The notes beneath the pieces are model-generated. The model was not told where the DNA came from and ran no database searches. It saw only the letters and a program-made list of their open reading frames with translations. From contig JAFSGD010000018.1 of NCBI GenBank assembly GCA_017434845.1, positions 1 through 41,565 of the forward strand: a stretch of 41,565 nucleotides of DNA, read 5' to 3'. Of the stretch, positions 6,977-13,943 are shown one piece after another. A program made the position numbers and the translations under genes. The DNA is from Clostridia bacterium (GTDB lineage Bacteria > Bacillota > Clostridia > Oscillospirales > CAG-382). Numbering within the stretch: the stretch's first letter is position 1; every line of letters starts with the position of its first letter.

Positions 6977-8965
6977 TCAGTTCTTCTTGAACACGGTTGC
7001 CGAGCGGGAGGGCAAATAGCAGAAGAAGCCGAGTCTGCCGTCGGCGGTCTTTTCCGCCTTGTAGCAAACCGATTTGTCAACGCGGTCAAATCCTCCGAAA
7101 TCGCTGTCGTCGCTTGAAAGTATAACGCTGTAGGTGCCCGCCTCTTCAACGGGAACGAAATAGTTTTCAAACGAGCGGTCGGGGTGGAAGTTGAAGGCGA
7201 AGGCAACCTTCTTTTTGGTGTAAAGAAGCACCTTGTCGCCCTGATCTATCCATTGGCTTTGCGCCTTTTTGCTCATAATGCGCTCGCGCTTTAAAAGCTT
7301 GAGCATTGCGATATCGAATTTGTTAAGAAATTCATAGCGAAGCAGATCGTTGTCGGCAAGGCTCCATTGTCTGCGGCAATAATGATAGCTCCAGCCGTTG
7401 CCCTCGCGGGGGAAATCTATCCATTCGGGGTGGCCGAATTCGTTGCCCATAAAGTTCAGATAACCCTCGCCCACAAGGCTTGCGGTAAGCAGACGGATCA
7501 TCTTGTGCAGGGCAATGCCGCGGTCGATTATCGGGCTTTCGATGTGCTTTGCCATGCTCCAATACATTTCGGCATCACAAAGGCGGAAAATTATGGTTTT
7601 GTCGCCGACAAGCGCCTGATCGTGCGATTCGCAATAGCCGATGCTCTTTTCGGCGGGGCGCTTGGAATTCAGCTCATACCAAAGCTTGAACATATCCCAA
7701 TCTTCGTCTTTGTATTCCTTGATGAATTTTATCCAAAGATCGGGTATTCCCATCGAAAGACGGTAATCGAACCCGATGCCGCCATCCTCGTTGGGAATGC
7801 ACATTCCGGGCATGCCCGACATATCCTCGGCAATGGTTATTGCCTTGGGGTTGAACGAGTGTATAAGCTCGTTTGCGAGCTGAAGGTAGGTTATCGCTTC
7901 TTTATCGGTGTTGCCCGAAAAATACATGGAATAATCGGTAAATGCGCTTCCCAAGCCGTGATCGTGATAAAGCATCGAGGTAACGCCGTCGAAGCGGAAG
8001 CCGTCGAAGTGGAAAACGTCCATCCAATATTTAAGGTTCGAAAGCAGAAAATGCAAAACCTCGTTTTTGCCGTAGTTAAACAGCTTGGTGTCCCAGGCGG
8101 TGTGATATCCGCGTGCGCCCTCGTGGAAATATTGATAATGCGTTCCGTCGAAATAGTTTAAGCCGTCGCCGCCGTTTTTAACCGCGTGCGAGTGAACAAC
8201 GTCCAACAGAACGGTTATGCCCTTTTTGTGTGCGGCGTTAATAAGCTCCTTCAGGTCGCGAGCGCTTCCGTAGCGCGAGCTTGCCGCAAAAAAGTTTGAA
8301 ACCTGATATCCGAACGAGCCGTAATAGGGGTGCTCCATTATCGCCATTATCTGAATGGTGTTGTAGCCCAGCTTTTTAATGCGCGGAAGAATATTTTTGG
8401 TGAATTCCTTATAGGTGCCCACTCTGCCTTCCTCTTGCGCCATGCCGACGTGGCATTCATAAATAAAAGGCGTTGCGGCGGGTTTAAAACCCGCGTCGGT
8501 CCATTCAAAGCCGTCGAAGAGAACGTCGTCAACCTCGGCGCACCAGTTATAAGTAACGGGGTCTTGAACAACGCGCGTTGCATAGGCGGGCACGCGGCGC
8601 ATCATTTCACCGTTGCGGTAAACTATCGCCTGTATCTTCTCGCCGCGCTTGAGCGCATCTCTGCCGTTAAGCTCTATTTCGAAAACACCGTTTTCGGTTC
8701 GCTTCATTTGGTTGGCGTGAATATCCCAGCCGTTGAAATCGCCGGTGAAAAACATTGCGTCGGCACCGGGCGCCCATTCGCGGTATATCCAACCGTTTTC
8801 GGTTGGACGAATGCCGAAGAAGTTATAGCCGTTTGCAAAATCGCAAAGCGTTTCCGAATTCTTCAAAAGCTCTGCGCGCTTTTTGATATATAACGAATAA
8901 CGCTCATTCAAAGCATCCTTAAACGGCGTTAAATAAGGATCGATGTTAAGAATTTTAAGTTCCAT
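6977..8965 (-). CDS. glgB: 1,4-alpha-glucan branching enzyme (GH13_8)
   Basis: This enzyme makes the alpha-1,6 branches of glycogen. The layout is an N-terminal CBM48-type domain (about 55-145, YREWAPGADAMFFTGDFNGW), the GH13 barrel, and a C-terminal beta domain. GH13 motifs are complete: DVVHSH (255-260), DGFRFDGVTS with nucleophile D326, AEDMSG with acid/base E380, and ESHDQ with D449. The DGFRFDGVTSMLYHDHG form marks the eukaryote-like GH13_8 branch. I place the start at the ATG at 8965 (MELKILNIDPYL, 662 residues) because GGGAGG lies seven bases before it; an upstream in-frame extension to 9034 overlaps the promoter. No other glycogen gene is nearby. Confidence 0.95.
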   Translation of the reverse strand: MELKILNIDPYLTPFKDALNERYSLYIKKRAELLKNSETLCDFANGYNFFGIRPTENGWIYREWAPGADAMFFTGDFNGWDIHANQMKRTENGVFEIELNGRDALKRGEKIQAIVYRNGEMMRRVPAYATRVVQDPVTYNWCAEVDDVLFDGFEWTDAGFKPAATPFIYECHVGMAQEEGRVGTYKEFTKNILPRIKKLGYNTIQIMAIMEHPYYGSFGYQVSNFFAASSRYGSARDLKELINAAHKKGITVLLDVVHSHAVKNGGDGLNYFDGTHYQYFHEGARGYHTAWDTKLFNYGKNEVLHFLLSNLKYWMDVFHFDGFRFDGVTSMLYHDHGLGSAFTDYSMYFSGNTDKEAITYLQLANELIHSFNPKAITIAEDMSGMPGMCIPNEDGGIGFDYRLSMGIPDLWIKFIKEYKDEDWDMFKLWYELNSKRPAEKSIGYCESHDQALVGDKTIIFRLCDAEMYWSMAKHIESPIIDRGIALHKMIRLLTASLVGEGYLNFMGNEFGHPEWIDFPREGNGWSYHYCRRQWSLADNDLLRYEFLNKFDIAMLKLLKRERIMSKKAQSQWIDQGDKVLLYTKKKVAFAFNFHPDRSFENYFVPVEEAGTYSVILSSDDSDFGGFDRVDKSVCYKAEKTADGRLGFFCYLPSRSATVFKKN

Positions 8966-8995
8966 TGCGAGCCTCCCGAGCATTTTGATATTAAT

Positions 8996-9024
8996 ATTAT
9001 AATACATTATTTTGCTATAATCAA
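8996..9024 (-). promoter_or_regulatory. SigA-type promoter of glgB
   Basis: On the minus strand TTGATT (9024-9019), a 17-base spacer and a perfect TATAAT (9001-8996). The position rules out translation starting further upstream than 8965. Confidence 0.8.
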
Positions 9025-9027
9025 GTC

Positions 9028-9056
9028 TTGCCAAAAGGCGAATTTTATGTTATTCT
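9028..9056 (+). promoter_or_regulatory. Probable promoter of trmL
   Basis: TTGCCA (9028-9033) and TATTCT (9051-9056) with a 17-base spacer, divergent from and nearly abutting the glgB promoter. The start would be near 9063, giving a short leader before the TTG at 9087. Confidence 0.55.
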
Positions 9057-9086
9057 TAAAAAAATTGCCGAAAAGGAAAAAACAAA

Positions 9087-9581
9087 TTGATACATATTGT
9101 TCTTTACGAGCCCGAAATACCGCAAAACACGGGTAATATCTCGCGCACCTGCGCTGTAACGGGCTGTCATCTTCATCTTATCGAGCCGCTTGGCTTCGAG
9201 CTCAGCGAGCGATCTATTCGCCGCGCGGGGCTTGATTATTGGAAATATCTCACGGTTACAACATATAAAAATTGGGAGGAATTTCGTTCGAAAAACGACG
9301 GCGAGTTCTATTTTTGCTCAACAAAGGGCAAAAAATGTCATTCCGAGGTTGAATATTGCGCCGACCGTGATATCTATTTCGTTTTCGGAAAGGAAAGCCA
9401 CGGCCTGCCCGAGCCGCTTCTTGCCGAGAACTACGAGCGCTGCATAAGAATTCCCATGCTTGGGTTCGTGCGCTCGCTTAATCTTTCGAACTCGGTTGCC
9501 GTGGTGGTTTACGAGGCGTTGCGTCAGCTTGGTTATCCCGACCTTTCGTCAGAGGGCGAGCTTACGGGAAGGGAAGATTAA
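9087..9581 (+). CDS. trmL: tRNA (cytidine/uridine(34)-2'-O)-methyltransferase TrmL
   Basis: A 164-residue SPOUT-class methyltransferase that 2'-O-methylates the wobble nucleotide of certain tRNA-Leu isoacceptors. The N-terminal IVLYEPEIPQNTGNISRTC and the knotted C-terminal part IPMLGFVRSLNLSNSVAVVVYE are diagnostic, and the length is normal. Translation starts at the TTG at 9087 (a GAAAAGG site lies upstream); the family begins exactly at this point (MIHIVLYEP), and no ATG fits. It is a single-gene unit, divergent from glgB, and ends at a REP-like palindrome and a terminator. Confidence 0.95.
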   Translation: MIHIVLYEPEIPQNTGNISRTCAVTGCHLHLIEPLGFELSERSIRRAGLDYWKYLTVTTYKNWEEFRSKNDGEFYFCSTKGKKCHSEVEYCADRDIYFVFGKESHGLPEPLLAENYERCIRIPMLGFVRSLNLSNSVAVVVYEALRQLGYPDLSSEGELTGRED

Positions 9582-9640
9582 ATTAAAATAAATTCACGAC
9601 TTTCAGACCGATAGAAACACAGTTATTTTGAAAGAATTGC

Positions 9641-9674
9641 GGGGTCCCCGAAAATGCTTGTGTTTTTGGGGTAT
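9641..9674 (+). repeat. REP-like palindrome, copy 1
   Basis: The 34-base element GGGGTCCCCGAAAATGCTTG...TTTTTGGGGTAT folds into a hairpin of about 12 bp (CCCCGAAAATGC against a GGGG-ended arm). It matches, with two differences, the reverse complement of the copies at about 26898-26931 and 27154-27187. The two changes keep the stem paired through G-T wobbles. It lies downstream of trmL, just before the terminator. Confidence 0.75.
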
Positions 9675-9681
9675 AAAAAAC

Positions 9682-9725
9682 AAATATGCTTCTCGATTGT
9701 TTTTATCAAGAAGCATATTTTTGTT
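9682..9725. terminator. Bidirectional terminator between trmL and gltS
   Basis: AAATATGCTTCT (9682-9693) pairs with AGAAGCATATTT (9709-9720), with T-rich flanks on both strands. It serves trmL on the plus strand and the convergent gltS on the minus strand. Confidence 0.85.
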
Positions 9726-9768
9726 TTTATTTTTTCAAGAGCGTAAAGAACAGGTTTATATCGGTCTG

Positions 9769-11151
9769 CTATTTCTTTTTTCGCTTGAAAATATATGAAC
9801 GGAAAAGAATTACGTTCATTACAGCGAAGAATGCGGCGAGGATGCCGAGCGTTAAGATCGGCTTGACCGGTGCGAGCGTTGCAAGAAGCATAAGCGGCAA
9901 TCCGAAAACGATAGCGGGGAAGTTCTGATAAACGAGGTTGTCGGCAACCGGCGTTTTGAAATCGCCGTCGACCTCACGCAGAAGCATAACGCCCGTGCTG
10001 GCGGTTCCGGTGAGCATGCCGTACATTGCAAGGAACTGCTCTTCAACGTAATTCGGGAACAGCTTTTTCGCAATAAAGCGGTTATAAGTAAAGGTTATAG
10101 CAAGGCCCGCAACGCCGAGAATGAGAATTATTCCCCAATACTTTTCAAGCATATCAAGTTTTATCGCGGCAATGCCCGCAATGACCATAACGTCATAAAA
10201 GAAGTTGCTTGTTCTTGTTAAAAGGAAGTTGTTGGCGTATTGCTTCTTTATTATCGACTTCTTGCGAAGGAATTTCATAACAAGCTTAATAAGCGAAGCC
10301 GCGATAACGCCCAAAAGGAAGTTGAAGCCGTAAATAACCGAACGCATATCCGGCAAAAGCAAGCCGAGGGCAAACATAAGCAGATAGGTTATAAAATAAG
10401 CCGCCGCGATAAGCGCAAGCTGAACGGTGAGCTTATCCATGCTGCCGTGCATGGGTATTTCATCGTTGCCCTGAATTTCTTCCGAAGAGAGCGCGCCCTC
10501 TTTAGATGAAACGGGCTTTATCACACCGCGCTTTTTAAGAACGTTCAGGTGTATAACACCGCCGATGCTTGCACTGAGGAAGCCGAGCGCGGCAATGGTG
10601 AGTCCGAAGCTTCTTCCGCCTACAAAACCGAAATCGGTTTCATATATGTTGCCGTAGTTGAGCGCCTGACCGGTGCCTTGGCCGTAGCCGAAGGGGAGAA
10701 GCAAACCGCCTGCGGCGAAGAAATCTTTAATGATAAACGATGCGATAATGGTTATGCCCATGCCGACAACGCCCTGCAAAAGATAGGTTGAAACGGTTGT
10801 TACACCGGTGTTGAATATTTCAACCGAGCGTTGCTTGCTTAGCTTTTCGCCCGAATCCTTTAGGGTTGATGCGATAAAGCCGAGCGCAAGGGTGTGATAG
10901 GTGATTATCTCGAGGTTAGCTGTTCCGCTTCCGCCGAAGAATTCGGTATTGAACAAAATGTCGCCCGTTATAAGCTTATATATCGAAGCAATGATAAGAA
11001 GCAAGCCGCCGCCGAGCACCGAGGTTGGTATAAGCGATGCGTTAAGGGGCTTTATTGTCTTCTTTAAAACGTTTGCCAAAAGCAAGGCAAACAAGAGCGA
11101 AGAAACAAGGTTAAAGCCGCCCCAGACGTTAAATTCCCAAAAATTCTCCAT
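9769..11151 (-). CDS. gltS: Sodium/glutamate symporter (GltS family)
   Basis: A 460-residue polytopic transporter of the ESS/GltS family, which brings in glutamate with Na+. The first half has the family's pore region (GGLLLPFGYGQGTGQALNYGNIYE) and the second half a related inverted segment (EEQFLAMYGMLTGTASTGVMLLREVD), as expected for its two-repeat fold. I choose the ATG at 11151 (MENFWEFNVWGGF): AGGAGG lies six bases upstream, while the in-frame TTG at 11157 is too close to it. The start overlaps the 3' end of the acyltransferase gene by 23 bases, suggesting translational coupling in a two-gene operon. Confidence 0.92.
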   Translation of the reverse strand: MENFWEFNVWGGFNLVSSLLFALLLANVLKKTIKPLNASLIPTSVLGGGLLLIIASIYKLITGDILFNTEFFGGSGTANLEIITYHTLALGFIASTLKDSGEKLSKQRSVEIFNTGVTTVSTYLLQGVVGMGITIIASFIIKDFFAAGGLLLPFGYGQGTGQALNYGNIYETDFGFVGGRSFGLTIAALGFLSASIGGVIHLNVLKKRGVIKPVSSKEGALSSEEIQGNDEIPMHGSMDKLTVQLALIAAAYFITYLLMFALGLLLPDMRSVIYGFNFLLGVIAASLIKLVMKFLRKKSIIKKQYANNFLLTRTSNFFYDVMVIAGIAAIKLDMLEKYWGIILILGVAGLAITFTYNRFIAKKLFPNYVEEQFLAMYGMLTGTASTGVMLLREVDGDFKTPVADNLVYQNFPAIVFGLPLMLLATLAPVKPILTLGILAAFFAVMNVILFRSYIFKRKKK

Positions 11152-12352
11152 TTTCAACCTCCTCGGTCATGTTTTTATATCTGTAAAATATGTTCATGTA
11201 TTTAAGCGAGTTAAAACGTTTTCCGCCCTTAAGCTGATAGATTTTTCCGTTGTGGTAAATGTTAAGCTTGTTTCTTCCCAAAACGGTGAAAACCGAAGCC
11301 TCGCTGAAGGGAATGACGGTTCCGTTTCCGAAAACCACTCTGTCGCCGAAAAGCTTTATTTCAACGTTCTTTTCAATAAGCTTTTTGCTTTTGTAAACGA
11401 TAACCTCAAAAAGATTTGCGTTGTCGGTATAAAGCGGCGAATCGGTATGCTCGAGAACGTTAAGCTTGTTTATAAATGCGTTTTGGTAATCATACCAATC
11501 GGCAACGAAGCGGTAGGGAAATTCGAATCCGACACCGCTGAGCTCGGTCGTTGAAAGATATTTAAGCTTTCTTCCGCATTTTTTGCATTCAACGGTATCC
11601 TTTCGGCTTTCAAACTCCGAAAGACCGCAATAGGGGCAAACGTACATTGCGCGCTCTAAATATTCGGCGCTCTTTTTGCTTTTGAATTCGGCATCAGCCC
11701 TTGCTTCATCAACAAAAAGCCCCTCTTTTATTATTGCGTTGAGCTCATCGTCAGACATTTCGGCATATTCCTCGGGCTCAACAACTCTTGCGACGTAGCA
11801 GTTTATTCTGCCCGCGCGTATAACGTCGCTCCAGCGGGGCTGAACGCCATAGCCGCCTTCGATGCGAAATACCGCAAGCGGAAGCTTAAGCTTTTTAACA
11901 AGCTGGGCAATGGTCGGCTTGATATATGTTGTTCTGCCGCTGTAGGTTCTGTTGCCCTCGGGCGCAAGCGCGATCGTTCCGCCCTCGCACGCAACGTGCA
12001 TGCAGTTAAGCACGGCACGCAGATCGTTCGTTTGCTTTTTTATCGGAATGGGGTTAACGAGATATTTAAGCAGCTTAGAGGTAAAGCCCTTTGAAAAAAT
12101 ATCCTCGGTTGCCATATAATAAACCGCGCCCTTAAAGCACATTCCCACAAAAAACTGGTCAAAACCGGTCGTGTGGTTGAAAACAACGATAAATTGCCTG
12201 CCGTTGCGCTCTTTAAATGGCTTTATGCGTGCTCCGAATTTAAAATAGCAATATGGGTAAAGTATTGTAAACGCAATATCACGCACTATTCTGTGGCGGA
12301 GCTTTATCCATTTTTCTTTCTTTTTTGCTTTGTTTTTCAAACCCGCCTCCAT
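11129..12352 (-). CDS. PlsC-type lysophospholipid acyltransferase with C-terminal zinc ribbon
   Basis: A 407-residue protein, about twice the length of a minimal 1-acylglycerol-3-phosphate acyltransferase. The PlsC domain carries the catalytic H-x4-D motif in NHTTGFDQ (near residue 59) and the substrate-binding APEGNRTYSG (near 130). A four-Cys zinc ribbon follows at about 240-266 (CPYCGL...CKKCGRK), then about 140 residues with a beta-rich, PH-like look that I cannot assign. The ATG at 12352 lacks a clear ribosome binding site; a TTG at 12340 has GGAGG five bases ahead and may be the true start. It overlaps gltS by 23 bases, with which it should be co-transcribed from the promoter at 12448-12476. 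Confidence 0.85.
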   Translation of the reverse strand: MEAGLKNKAKKKEKWIKLRHRIVRDIAFTILYPYCYFKFGARIKPFKERNGRQFIVVFNHTTGFDQFFVGMCFKGAVYYMATEDIFSKGFTSKLLKYLVNPIPIKKQTNDLRAVLNCMHVACEGGTIALAPEGNRTYSGRTTYIKPTIAQLVKKLKLPLAVFRIEGGYGVQPRWSDVIRAGRINCYVARVVEPEEYAEMSDDELNAIIKEGLFVDEARADAEFKSKKSAEYLERAMYVCPYCGLSEFESRKDTVECKKCGRKLKYLSTTELSGVGFEFPYRFVADWYDYQNAFINKLNVLEHTDSPLYTDNANLFEVIVYKSKKLIEKNVEIKLFGDRVVFGNGTVIPFSEASVFTVLGRNKLNIYHNGKIYQLKGGKRFNSLKYMNIFYRYKNMTEEVENGEFLGI

Positions 12353-12447
12353 ACCGAAAAAGGATATCTGAATATATGCGAAAATGGATTATGATATACG
12401 AAATGACATTATCTAATAATCAAAACCATATCAAAAAATATACATAA

Positions 12448-12476
12448 ATAATATAATATTTATATGATTTTGTCAA
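12448..12476 (-). promoter_or_regulatory. SigA-type promoter of the acyltransferase-gltS operon
   Basis: On the minus strand a consensus TTGACA (12476-12471) and TATTAT (12453-12448) are 17 bases apart in a very AT-rich stretch. The start would be near 12441, about 90 bases ahead of the first codon. Confidence 0.8.
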
Positions 12477-12532
12477 GTATATGTGTCGATTCTTTAACTT
12501 TTCTAATAAAAAAAGCTAAAACAATTAAAAAA

Positions 12533-12553
12533 CAAAAAACGCCCCTTGGGGCG
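12533..12553 (-). terminator. Second, short minus-strand terminator of the orphan unit
   Basis: CGCCC and GGGCG close a tiny loop (12540-12553) and, on the minus strand, are followed by six T. It backs up the stronger terminator at 12577-12623 and isolates the operon promoter at 12448-12476 from the upstream unit. Confidence 0.6.
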
Positions 12554-12569
12554 ATGCACCACAGAGAGA

Positions 12570-12623
12570 AAACAAAAAATAACCCTTGACTGTTAATCTA
12601 TTTGTTACAGTCAAGGGTTATTT
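12570..12623 (-). terminator. Strong terminator of the orphan minus-strand unit
   Basis: A perfect 17-bp stem pairs AAATAACCCTTGACTGT (12577-12593) with its complement at 12607-12623, around a 13-base loop. On the minus strand the stem runs directly into a T-rich stretch (TTATTTTTTG), so it should stop transcripts from the promoter at 12919-12947. Confidence 0.8.
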
Positions 12624-12912
12624 ATTTTCTGTTTTAATATCCAGCATCATTGATTAACCTCTCTTTCGCTGAATGGAAAAACCCGGAAAACCGATCGTTT
12701 TAGCTTATACCGAATTACTAAATAAAGGAGATCTTATGCTTTTTAAACGGTTTTGAAAGGTTTGTGTAATGGGTAAAAAGGAAAACATTATTTGGAGGAA
12801 AAAAACACACACTTAAGACATTATTCTGTTCTGCTTGCTTTCGCGTTGTATTGAAGCCGTTGAATCTTTTTGGCTTCGGTTTTTACCTGTACATTGGACT
12901 CACCCTTTCTTC
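12577..12912 (-). ncRNA. Candidate small RNA from an orphan transcription unit
   Basis: The 836-base gap between the acyltransferase and mntP genes contains no recognisable protein gene. On the minus strand it holds a complete transcription unit: a promoter (12919-12947), about 335 transcribed bases, and two tandem terminators. The 5' part has a GAAGCC...GGCTTC hairpin (12853-12877). Two minute reading frames with ribosome binding sites are present: ATG-TAC-AGG-stop near 12895, and MMLDIKTENK (near 12647-12615) preceded by GAGAGG, its stop touching the terminator stem. It could be a small RNA, a leader-peptide attenuator or a tiny peptide gene. I do not recognise it as a known family. Confidence 0.45.
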
Positions 12913-12918
12913 GCCTTT

Positions 12919-12947
12919 ATGATATCATAATTTGCAAGCCATATCAA
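12919..12947 (-). promoter_or_regulatory. Promoter of the orphan minus-strand unit
   Basis: On the minus strand TTGATA (12947-12942), a 17-base spacer and TATCAT (12924-12919). The -10 region overlaps a small palindrome, ATGATATCAT. No gene other than the candidate small RNA follows before the terminators. Confidence 0.6.
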
Positions 12948-13032
12948 TACACAATCTATACAAAATAACCTATTAAAATTTATTCAAACAGCAGAAAGTT
13001 GGCTATTGTGCCATTTAAAAGGGCTTTTTGTG

Positions 13033-13092
13033 TTGACAAACAGTTTGATATGTGCTAAACTGATTTCGTTGGGGCTTAAAGCCTCTTTTTTT
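13033..13092 (+). promoter_or_regulatory. Distal promoter with an immediate terminator-like hairpin, upstream of mntP
   Basis: A consensus TTGACA (13033-13038) and TAAACT (13056-13061), 17 bases apart, place a start near 13068. Only about three bases later a GGGGCT-TAA-AGCCTC hairpin (13071-13085) is followed by seven T. Transcripts from here would be very short unless the hairpin is prevented from forming. Confidence 0.55.
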
Positions 13093-13121
13093 GTTGGGCA
13101 AAGGCGGCAATGCATTAAAGG

Positions 13122-13150
13122 TTGACACGGGGAATATAAAGTGGTATATT
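13122..13150 (+). promoter_or_regulatory. Proximal SigA-type promoter of mntP
   Basis: TTGACA (13122-13127) and TATATT (13145-13150) with a 17-base spacer. The start near 13157 leaves a leader of about 32 bases, too short to hold a yybP-ykoY manganese riboswitch. Confidence 0.8.
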
Positions 13151-13188
13151 GATTTCAACAAAGCTATAAAAGAAAGGCGGTGTGCCGA

Positions 13189-13803
13189 ATGGATTTCACC
13201 TTTTTTCTGAACAGCGTTCTTTTCGGAATAGGCTTGGCGATGGATGCCTTTTCGGTCTCGCTTGCCAACGGGCTCAACGAGCCGACAATGAAAAAAAGCA
13301 AGGCGTTCGGCGTTTCGGGCGTTTTTGCGTTCTTTCAGGCGGCAATGCCGCTTATCGGCTGGGTATGTGTTCACACGTTTATTCGCTATTTTAAAGCCGT
13401 TGAGGCTTTTATTCCCTATATTTCGCTCGTTTTGCTTGTGTTTATCGGCGGAAAGATGATCTATGAGTGCGCAAGGGAAAACAAATGCCGCGAGGCTTGC
13501 TCGGCGTCTTCGGCAGCTGAATGCAGCTGTGAGATAAAAAAGCTCGGATTCGGCGCGCTTATCGTTCAGGGCATCGCAACCTCGATCGATGCGCTTTCGG
13601 TCGGCTTCACCATTGCAAGCTACGATTTCGTTTCGGCTCTCGTTTCGGCGCTTATAATTGCCGCGGTAACCTTCGTTATCTGCACCTTCGGCGTTTTTAT
13701 CGGCACGCGGGCGGGCAATAAGCTTTCGGGCAAGGCCGGCTATCTCGGCGGCGCGATATTGATCTTTATCGGCCTTGAGATATTCATAACCAGTCTTTTA
13801 TAA
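13189..13803 (+). CDS. mntP: Manganese efflux pump MntP
   Basis: A 204-residue, six-helix membrane protein of the MntP (YebN) family, which exports Mn2+ and protects against manganese excess. The two halves carry the matched acidic motifs: GLAMDAFSVSLANGL near residue 15 and GIATSIDALSVGF near 128. The loop between the halves is Cys-rich (ENKCREACSASSAAECSCE), a possible metal-binding feature not standard for the family. I choose the ATG at 13189, eight bases after AAGGCGG; the GTG at 13180 overlaps that site. Its gene is often controlled by a yybP-ykoY riboswitch, which I do not see here. A single-gene unit. Confidence 0.93.
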   Translation: MDFTFFLNSVLFGIGLAMDAFSVSLANGLNEPTMKKSKAFGVSGVFAFFQAAMPLIGWVCVHTFIRYFKAVEAFIPYISLVLLVFIGGKMIYECARENKCREACSASSAAECSCEIKKLGFGALIVQGIATSIDALSVGFTIASYDFVSALVSALIIAAVTFVICTFGVFIGTRAGNKLSGKAGYLGGAILIFIGLEIFITSLL

Positions 13804-13820
13804 ACAAAACATTCAACATA

Positions 13821-13852
13821 AACGCCTCTGAAAAAACAGAGGCGTTTTTCTT
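13821..13852 (+). terminator. Terminator after mntP
   Basis: AACGCCTCTG (13821-13830) and CAGAGGCGTT (13837-13846) form a perfect 10-bp stem with a six-A loop, followed by T-rich sequence. Confidence 0.9.
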
Positions 13853-13884
13853 TGTTTTGTGAGGAAAAATAGCATAAAAATTCG

Positions 13885-13913
13885 TTGACTTTAGGGGCTT
13901 TAAGTGGTAAAAT
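13885..13913 (+). promoter_or_regulatory. SigA-type promoter of the polA-led gene run
   Basis: TTGACT (13885-13890) and TAAAAT (13908-13913), 17 bases apart. It lies directly after the mntP terminator and is the only clear promoter I can see before the eleven-gene run. Confidence 0.75.
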
Positions 13914-13943
13914 AATGATGAATAACTATGCGAGGCGATATTG

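Noticed and set aside
7367..8161. 264-codon plus-strand frame opposite glgB
   Set aside because: It is the complement of the conserved GH13 domain, without promoter or ribosome binding site.
12721..12830. Tiny plus-strand frames (MLFKRF and a 15-codon frame) after an AAGGAG site
   Set aside because: They are too short, have no plus-strand promoter I trust and lie opposite the minus-strand unit; kept only as a possible source of uncertainty.
13060..13188. yybP-ykoY manganese riboswitch before mntP
   Set aside because: The proximal leader is only about 32 bases and the conserved riboswitch segments are not seen in the longer leader either.
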